NCBI RefSeq assembly: GCF_000701405.1
Contig: NZ_JNIV01000071.1
Coordinates: forward strand, 1 to 23,704
Length of the DNA stretch: 23,704 nt
DNA from: Deinococcus marmoris DSM 12784
GTDB taxonomy: Bacteria; Deinococcota; Deinococci; Deinococcales; Deinococcaceae
Direction: 5' to 3'
Within the stretch, counting starts at the first letter, position 1. Each line of letters starts with the position of its first letter. This document shows, one piece after another, positions 16,175-23,704 of this stretch. The notes under the pieces were generated by a model. It searched no databases, had not been told where the DNA came from, and was given only the letters and a program-made list of their open reading frames with translations. Made by a program: the position numbers and the translations under genes.

Positions 16175-17590
16175 TCAGTCATCGGCAGCCTGCTGTCCGG
16201 CGGGTGGGGTGGGTTGGGGGCTGGCCCAGTACCGGCTGGCCACCGGGCGGATGAGCAGGTTGGCGATAAAGCCGATCACCAGCAGGCCCGCCATGATGTA
16301 CATGACCGTGGAGTACGCTTGGGCAGCGGGAATGCCCGCCTTGATCTGGCTGTCGCGGAAGCCGTTGACCAGGGTGGGTCCGGCGATGGCCGCCGCGCTC
16401 CAGGCCAGCAGCAGCCGTCCGTGGATGGCCCCCACGTTGGCGGTGCCAAACAGGTCCCGCAGATAGGCGGGTACGGTGGCGAAACCGCCGCCGTACATGC
16501 TGATGATGACGCAGAAGCCTGCCACGAACAGCACCAGGCTGGCCATGTTGCCGAACAGCGGAATCAGGAAATACAGCACAGTGCCCAGCGCAAAGAAGAT
16601 CATGTAGGTGGGCTTGCGCCCGAGGCGGTCACTGGTCGTGGACCAGAAGAAGCGTCCCCCCATGTTGAAGATGCTGAGCAGGCCCACGAATCCGGCGGCG
16701 GCGGCGGCGGTCACGCCGTTCCCCACCCCGAGAACCTTGTCGCTGAACATCTCCTGAATCATGACGCTGGCCTGCCCGAGAACGCCGATCCCGGCGGTCA
16801 CATTGAGGAACAGCACGGCGAACAGCAGCCAGAACTGCGGGGTGCGGAAGGCCTGATCCACCAGAACGTTGTGGTTGGAAACCATGCCGCCCGCCACATT
16901 GACTTTGGGCACATACCCTGCCGGCACCCAGCCCTCGGCGGGGACGCGCACCATGAGCGCGCCGAAGATCATGAACAGGAAGTAGACCGCGCCCATGATC
17001 AGAAATGTGGAGCCGACGCCCAGCGTGCCGTCTCCGGCGAAGCGTGCCATCAGCGCGGTGCCCAGCGGACTGCCGATCAGCGCGCCGCCGCCAAAGCCCA
17101 TGATGGCCATGCCGGTGGCCAGTCCTGGCCGATCCGGGAACCATTTGATCAGCGTGCTGACCGGGCTGATGTAGCCCAGGCCCAGGCCGATGCCGCCGAT
17201 GACCCCGTTGCCCAGCAGCACCAGCCAGAGCTGATGCTGACTGACGCCCAGCGCCGCGATCAGGAAGCCGCCGCAGAACAGCAGGGCGCTGGCGAACATG
17301 GTCTTGCGCGGTCCCTCGCGCTCCACCCACTTGCCGAACAGCGCCGAACTGGCCCCCAGGAAGAACAGCGCCACGCTGAAGATCAGGCCCACCTGAAACA
17401 GGGACCAGTCGCCCGGCGCACCTGTTTCGGCCTGAACGTCCCCACTGATCAGCCGTGAGAGGGGCTTGTTGAACACCGAGTACGCGTAGATCTGCCCGAT
17501 GCTCAGGTGAACGGCCAGCGCCGCTGGCGGAACGAGCCAGCGGCTCCAGCCCGGCCCAGCGACGGAATGTTCACGGTCCAGAAATCCCAT
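16175..17590 (-). CDS. OFA-family MFS transporter (oxalate/formate antiporter-like)
   Basis: The 471-aa protein has about 12 membrane segments. Its N-terminus, WLVPPAALAVHLSIGQIYAYSVFNKP, is typical of the OFA branch of the major facilitator superfamily. The loop signature GGIGLGLGYISPVSTLIKWFPDRPGLATG is the conserved OFA version of MFS motif A and its surroundings. The best-known members exchange oxalate for formate; others carry monocarboxylates, so formate or oxalate is inferred from the adjoining formate dehydrogenase genes. The ATG at 17590 has GGAG six nt upstream. A spacer of about 160 bp separates it from fdhD, with a possible TACTAT -10 at 17627-17632, so it may be separately transcribed. 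A 41-aa partner follows directly. Confidence 0.92.
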   Translation of the reverse strand: MGFLDREHSVAGPGWSRWLVPPAALAVHLSIGQIYAYSVFNKPLSRLISGDVQAETGAPGDWSLFQVGLIFSVALFFLGASSALFGKWVEREGPRKTMFASALLFCGGFLIAALGVSQHQLWLVLLGNGVIGGIGLGLGYISPVSTLIKWFPDRPGLATGMAIMGFGGGALIGSPLGTALMARFAGDGTLGVGSTFLIMGAVYFLFMIFGALMVRVPAEGWVPAGYVPKVNVAGGMVSNHNVLVDQAFRTPQFWLLFAVLFLNVTAGIGVLGQASVMIQEMFSDKVLGVGNGVTAAAAAGFVGLLSIFNMGGRFFWSTTSDRLGRKPTYMIFFALGTVLYFLIPLFGNMASLVLFVAGFCVIISMYGGGFATVPAYLRDLFGTANVGAIHGRLLLAWSAAAIAGPTLVNGFRDSQIKAGIPAAQAYSTVMYIMAGLLVIGFIANLLIRPVASRYWASPQPTPPAGQQAADD

Positions 17591-17626
17591 AATTTCTCCT
17601 GCCCTCTTTTGGTTTAATGTGAAGCG

Positions 17627-17632
17627 ATAGTA
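17627..17632 (-). promoter_or_regulatory. Possible -10 box TACTAT of the OFA transporter gene
   Basis: TANNNT hexamer 36 nt before the ATG. Here a Shine-Dalgarno is present, so a normal leader fits. No palindromic regulator site was recognised in the 161-bp spacer. Confidence 0.35.
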
Positions 17633-17751
17633 ACGGGTGGCGAGGCAGATATGTCGATTTCGTCAGCAATGTGCAATTCATGAAGTGACAACGAATACAG
17701 GTGTCCCCAGGCGGTGACTGATTACGGAGCAGAGGAGGTGGCCTGTCCGGC

Positions 17752-18567
17752 TCAGTCCGCATTCCCCTCCACCCGGTCTGCCCCCGAGTACACCGTGAGC
17801 CGCCCTTCGCGGGTAAAGCCGCACAGGGTGACCCCGAAGACGGCTGCGGTATCTACCGCGAGACTGGTGGCTGCGCCCACGGCCACCACCACCCCGATTC
17901 CGGCGGTCACGGCTTTCTGCACGATTTCAAAACCCGCACGGCTGCTGACAACCAGTACGTGGTCCGTCAGAGGCAGGCCGGGTCCCTGGGACCCCACCAC
18001 CTTGTCCACGGCGTTGTGCCGCCCGACGTCCTCGTGGGAACACAGGAAAGTGCCCGCCCAGGTGAACAGCGCCGCGCCGTGCATCCCGCCGGTGTCCCGG
18101 AACCCGGTCTGGGTCTCGCGCAGCCGTTCCGGCAGACCCGCCAGCAGGGCGGCGCTGATCGGCCCGGCTGTCCAGATCGGTGCAGCGGCCCGGCTCAGGA
18201 GTTGCTCGACGCTGCCCGAGCCGCACACCCCGCACGCACTCGACGACACGGCCAGCCTGGCCCCCGCCGCCAGCCGCTCATGCTCCGGGGTGTGCAGGTG
18301 CCAGACGTTGGCATTTTCTGGATCGACGCCGAGCGTGAACTCCTGTGGGAAGAGACCTTCGGACACCAGCCAGCCCAGCAGCAGCTCGCGGTCATGGCCG
18401 GGCGTCCGCATCAGCACGCCCAGCGGCAGTTCGCGGTCCGGGGTGTGCAGGCGCAGCTCCAGCGGTTCCTCGACGGCGACGGCGTCCTCACGGTGCGCCC
18501 ACCGCTCATCCCGGTACAGCCGGACAGGCAGGTGAACAACGCCCTGTGCGCCTGGCTGTGCATTCAC
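17752..18567 (-). CDS. fdhD: Formate dehydrogenase accessory sulfurtransferase FdhD
   Basis: The 271-aa protein transfers sulfur from a cysteine desulfurase to the molybdenum cofactor before its insertion into formate dehydrogenase. The essential CxxC is present as ACGVCGSGS (C112, C115). Other family runs are VLMRTPGHDRELLLGWLVSEGL, RDTGGMHGAALF, EDVGRHNAVDKVVG and SSRAGFEIVQKA. The start is GTG at 18567, 20 bp after the DUF1641 gene, with GGCGGGCGG just upstream. A nearer ATG upstream is out of frame. It belongs to the formate dehydrogenase operon. Confidence 0.95.
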   Translation of the reverse strand: MNAQPGAQGVVHLPVRLYRDERWAHREDAVAVEEPLELRLHTPDRELPLGVLMRTPGHDRELLLGWLVSEGLFPQEFTLGVDPENANVWHLHTPEHERLAAGARLAVSSSACGVCGSGSVEQLLSRAAAPIWTAGPISAALLAGLPERLRETQTGFRDTGGMHGAALFTWAGTFLCSHEDVGRHNAVDKVVGSQGPGLPLTDHVLVVSSRAGFEIVQKAVTAGIGVVVAVGAATSLAVDTAAVFGVTLCGFTREGRLTVYSGADRVEGNAD

Positions 18568-18587
18568 CCGCCCGCCGTCTGCATCGT

Positions 18588-19091
18588 TCAGCGGCCCACC
18601 TCGGCCTGATTGGCGGTCTTGACGGTGTCGCCGCTGGCCTCACGCAGCGCCCGGCCCGCGCCTTTCAGAACCGCCATCAGCGCGCCCAGGGCCACCTGCA
18701 CGTCCCGGTCTTTCAGCAGGCCCAGCAGTTCGCCCAGGCCGATGCCCTTCCCGGCAGCGACGTGCCGCGCTCCCTCGTTCACGCCGGTGGTCACGGCCTG
18801 ACCCAGGACGCTGACCTCGCGGGGGTCCAGGGCCGAGAGCGTCTTTCCCAGCTCCGTGACGTTCCGCAGCAGGGTGGTGCCGCTTTCGCCGCCAGTGATG
18901 TGCAGCAGGGCCGCGATCAGGCCCTCGCCGCCGCGCACGGTCTTGCCCAGCACGTCCAGCACCCCATGCTCATGCAGTTGCCGCAACAGGTACAGACCCT
19001 CCTCGAGTGCGGCGGTGGAGTCCTCGACGCCCGAGTGCAGGCGTTCCTGCGGCGTGGGTTCGCGGGGGGTGAAATCAAGCGCCTTGGCCAT
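18588..19091 (-). CDS. DUF1641 protein, ForE-like partner of formate dehydrogenase
   Basis: The 167-aa, mostly helical protein has the DUF1641 core: HEHGVLDVLGKTVRGGEGLIAALLHI, then GKTLSALDPREVSVLGQAVTTGVNEG, then GIGLGELLGLLKDRDVQVALGALMAVLKGAG. In Bacillus subtilis the DUF1641 protein ForE pairs with the ForC formate dehydrogenase and links it to menaquinone. Here it sits 24 bp behind the dehydrogenase gene with GAGGAG five nt before its ATG, the same gene order. I infer that it is a structural subunit coupling the enzyme to the membrane quinone pool; it has no obvious transmembrane helix of its own. Confidence 0.88.
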   Translation of the reverse strand: MAKALDFTPREPTPQERLHSGVEDSTAALEEGLYLLRQLHEHGVLDVLGKTVRGGEGLIAALLHITGGESGTTLLRNVTELGKTLSALDPREVSVLGQAVTTGVNEGARHVAAGKGIGLGELLGLLKDRDVQVALGALMAVLKGAGRALREASGDTVKTANQAEVGR

Positions 19092-19115
19092 ACAAGCTCC
19101 TCGTAGAAAGAAACA

Positions 19116-22187
<3,072 letters not shown>

Positions 22188-22204
22188 GATTGAAAGCCTC
22201 CCTG

Positions 22205-22274
22205 CACTGCCGAATCTGCACTACTGAATCTGCACTACTGAATCTGCATTGCCGAACTTGCACTGTCGAAGCTG
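22205..22274. repeat. Five tandem 14-bp repeats in the formate dehydrogenase leader
   Basis: Copies at 22205-22218, 22219-22232, 22233-22246, 22247-22260 and 22261-22274 follow CAYTRYYGAAYYTG on plus, e.g. CACTACTGAATCTG; the middle two are identical. On the gene strand they read CAGATTCRGYAGTG and end 17 bp before the start codon, abutting the GGAGG. They are non-coding; 14 is not a multiple of three. They may be operators, a structured leader or a slippage-prone minisatellite. Confidence 0.85.
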
Positions 22275-22321
22275 CACCGTAAAACCGTGCTGCCTGACTG
22301 CGCCAATTTGTGAACCCCAGA

Positions 22322-22327
22322 AGTATA
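22322..22327 (-). promoter_or_regulatory. Possible -10 box TATACT of the formate dehydrogenase operon
   Basis: TATACT on minus, giving a predicted start near 22315 and a leader of roughly 130 nt that includes all five 14-bp repeats. The -35 is weak, which would suit activator control. Confidence 0.45.
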
Positions 22328-22444
22328 GGAGGCAGCAGGCAGGAAAAGATGGCTCCCAGATTACGGAATTCCTATCTTTTGACTGCCTGCCGATGGTGTC
22401 TCCTGCGCTGTTCCGGGCAGCACGCAGGCGGCAGAATGGGGGCG

Positions 22445-23041
22445 ATGCCCGGTCCTGCCCTGCTGTCGCCGCCCAACTCCGAACTGCCCACACCCAGAGC
22501 CACCGCCGCCGAATTGACGCGACTGGCCCATAGCGTCACCGCGCCGCACTTGCTGGAAGCCGTCGCCCGCCATCCCAATACTCCGGTCACGCTGCTGGGC
22601 GAACTGGCCGCACGTTACCCGGAAGCCGTGCTGGACAATCCCGCCCTGCCGTTGCTGAGGCTGGCGCACGGGCAGCAGATCAGGGCGTGGACGGGGCTGG
22701 CGGTTTCAAAGCTGGCGGCGGTGGACGCGGCTCCGGAGTGGGTGCAGGAACTGGCGATGCGGCACCCCGAACCGCAGGCGCGCTGGGCGGTGGCTGGGCG
22801 GGCGCGGCTGAGTCAGGAGCGGCTGGGGCAGTTGGCGGGGCGGGGCGAATGGCAGTTGCGCGCGGCGGTGGCGCAACATCCTGACCTGAACGCCGAATTG
22901 ATCGAGCGACTGTCCACCGACGCCGAGTACAGCGTGCGGCTCTCCCTCGCCACCCGCTCTGACCTGCCGCCCGAAGTTCTGGGTCGCCTGCGGAAGGACC
23001 CGCACCCGCTGATCCGCCGCCGCCTTCAGATGGGACGCTAG
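22445..23041 (+). CDS. Leucine-rich repeat variant (LRV)-like protein
   Basis: This protein of about 198 aa is built of helical repeats of roughly 22-26 residues, e.g. [59 protein letters not shown] and [19 protein letters not shown]. The recurring A-x-HP/RS-x-x-P/L pattern is that of LRV/HEAT-like solenoids, which bind proteins or nucleic acids. No N-terminal Fe-S cysteine cluster, seen in some LRV proteins, is present. Function is unknown. The ATG at 22445 is chosen because CAGAAT, a weak -10, lies 7 nt before it; ATG 22436 in the same frame is possible. Its stop overlaps the next gene's promoter. Confidence 0.8.
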   Translation: MPGPALLSPPNSELPTPRATAAELTRLAHSVTAPHLLEAVARHPNTPVTLLGELAARYPEAVLDNPALPLLRLAHGQQIRAWTGLAVSKLAAVDAAPEWVQELAMRHPEPQARWAVAGRARLSQERLGQLAGRGEWQLRAAVAQHPDLNAELIERLSTDAEYSVRLSLATRSDLPPEVLGRLRKDPHPLIRRRLQMGR

Positions 23042-23044
23042 GCT
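23039..23044 (+). promoter_or_regulatory. -10 box TAGGCT of the exonuclease gene, formed partly by the upstream stop codon
   Basis: TANNNT with 7 nt to ATG 23052. Its TAG is the stop codon of the LRV-like gene. Confidence 0.55.
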
Positions 23045-23051
23045 GCTTCCC

Positions 23052-23669
23052 ATGCCTCTGACCCTGCGCCAGCCGATCATCTTTCTGGACGTGGAAACCG
23101 GGGGGCGTGATCCCGCCCGTCATCCGCTGCTGACCATCGGCGCGGTGACGCTGGGCGAGGACGGCCAGATTTCGCGCCCCATTCACCTGCTGGTCAAGCA
23201 CCGCGAATACTGCTTGGAACCGGGTGCGCTGGCGGTCACGGGTATCGACATCCTGGAACATGACCGCGCCGCTCAGCCGCCGGAAGCCGTGGCGGAGGCG
23301 CTTCGCCAGTACGCCGCCGGGGTGGGCCGCGTGATGCTGGGCGGGCACAACTTCGGCTTCGATCTGCGCTTTCTGCGTCCCCTGCTGCCCGATCTCCGCA
23401 AGGTGTTCAGGAGCGGGCATGTGGACACCAAACTGACCGCCCAGTTCCTGATTCACGCCGGGGTGCTGCCCCACCAGATCGGCACGCCGCTGTCTCAGCT
23501 CACAGAATATTTTGGCATCGAATACGCCGCCCACAATGCACTGGAAGACGCCACCGCAACGGCGAAAGTCTACGTGGAACTGCTGCGGCTGGTGGGGGAC
23601 AGGAGTGGGGCTTCAGTACCGGACAACTTGCGTTTAAGTGGCGCTGGGTGCGGAGAAAGGTTGATTTAA
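23052..23669 (+). CDS. DEDDh 3'-5' exonuclease (RNase T/DnaQ superfamily)
   Basis: The 205-aa protein has the four-part active site of DnaQ-like exonucleases: Exo I FLDVETGG (D and E near 13-15), Exo [16 protein letters not shown] (D near 101), and Exo [17 protein letters not shown] (H and D about 158-163), so it is of the DEDDh type. These enzymes remove nucleotides from 3' ends of DNA or RNA with two metal ions. It could act in proofreading, repair or RNA processing; there is no polymerase domain and no clue to substrate. It starts 10 bp after the LRV-like gene and has its own -10 box. Confidence 0.9.
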   Translation: MPLTLRQPIIFLDVETGGRDPARHPLLTIGAVTLGEDGQISRPIHLLVKHREYCLEPGALAVTGIDILEHDRAAQPPEAVAEALRQYAAGVGRVMLGGHNFGFDLRFLRPLLPDLRKVFRSGHVDTKLTAQFLIHAGVLPHQIGTPLSQLTEYFGIEYAAHNALEDATATAKVYVELLRLVGDRSGASVPDNLRLSGAGCGERLI

Positions 23670-23670
23670 G

Positions 23671-23692
23671 AGGCCGAAGTATATTTCGGCCT
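23671..23692 (+). terminator. Hairpin terminator after the exonuclease gene
   Basis: AGGCCGAA (23671-23678) and TTCGGCCT (23685-23692) form a perfect 8-bp stem with a 6-nt loop, starting one base after the stop codon. No U-tract follows within view. Confidence 0.65.
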
Positions 23693-23704
23693 GTGGGTGA
23701 TCCC

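Noticed and set aside
22205..22274. A CRISPR array
   Set aside because: Units are 14 bp and directly contiguous with no spacers; no cas genes are nearby.

Overview
The window is high-GC, densely coded chromosomal DNA that I read as Deinococcus or a close relative. This rests on the protein set and on a recurrent promoter layout. At least seven genes (comEA, the GMC oxidoreductase, azlC, the lipase-fold hydrolase, the tRNA methyltransferase, the PASTA gene and the exonuclease) have a TANNNT -10 box 6-9 nt before their start codon, with little or no room for a leader. That is the leaderless-mRNA arrangement described for Deinococcus. No tRNA, rRNA or CRISPR array was seen.

Layout. The left edge (1-301) carries the 5' part of an IS transposase on the minus strand, preceded by an 18-bp perfect hairpin. 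Two tandem TrkH/KtrB-type potassium channel subunits follow on minus (399-3282). A gene-free stretch of about 535 bp then holds a MITE-like element with 27-bp imperfect inverted repeats. On plus come a THUMP/Rossmann tRNA guanine-N2-methyltransferase-like gene and a Gfo/Idh/MocA oxidoreductase (3818-5955). They converge on a minus-strand block running 14894->5965: azlC-azlD (amino-acid export), a PASTA membrane protein with a degenerate kinase-like N-terminus, a cysteine desulfurase, an HD-domain protein, a GMC flavoenzyme, and the competence pair comEA-comEC. A membrane-anchored alpha/beta hydrolase is on plus at 15111-15911.

The most coherent system is the formate locus on minus, 22187->16031. 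It consists of a cytoplasmic-type 1023-aa molybdenum formate dehydrogenase with five Fe-S motifs, its DUF1641 partner (the ForC/ForE pair known from Bacillus subtilis), the sulfurtransferase FdhD, an OFA-family (oxalate/formate-antiporter type) MFS transporter, and a 41-aa single-helix protein next to the transporter. The small protein looks like a transporter small subunit. The leader of the dehydrogenase gene contains five tandem copies of a 14-bp repeat directly upstream of a strong Shine-Dalgarno. I infer that the locus imports or exchanges formate (or oxalate/formate) and oxidises formate, with electrons going to the quinone pool. No molybdenum-cofactor or transport-regulator genes are in the window.

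The right end has a leucine-rich-repeat-variant protein and a DnaQ-type 3'-5' exonuclease on plus, followed by a hairpin. The UAG stop of the first gene forms part of the -10 box of the second.
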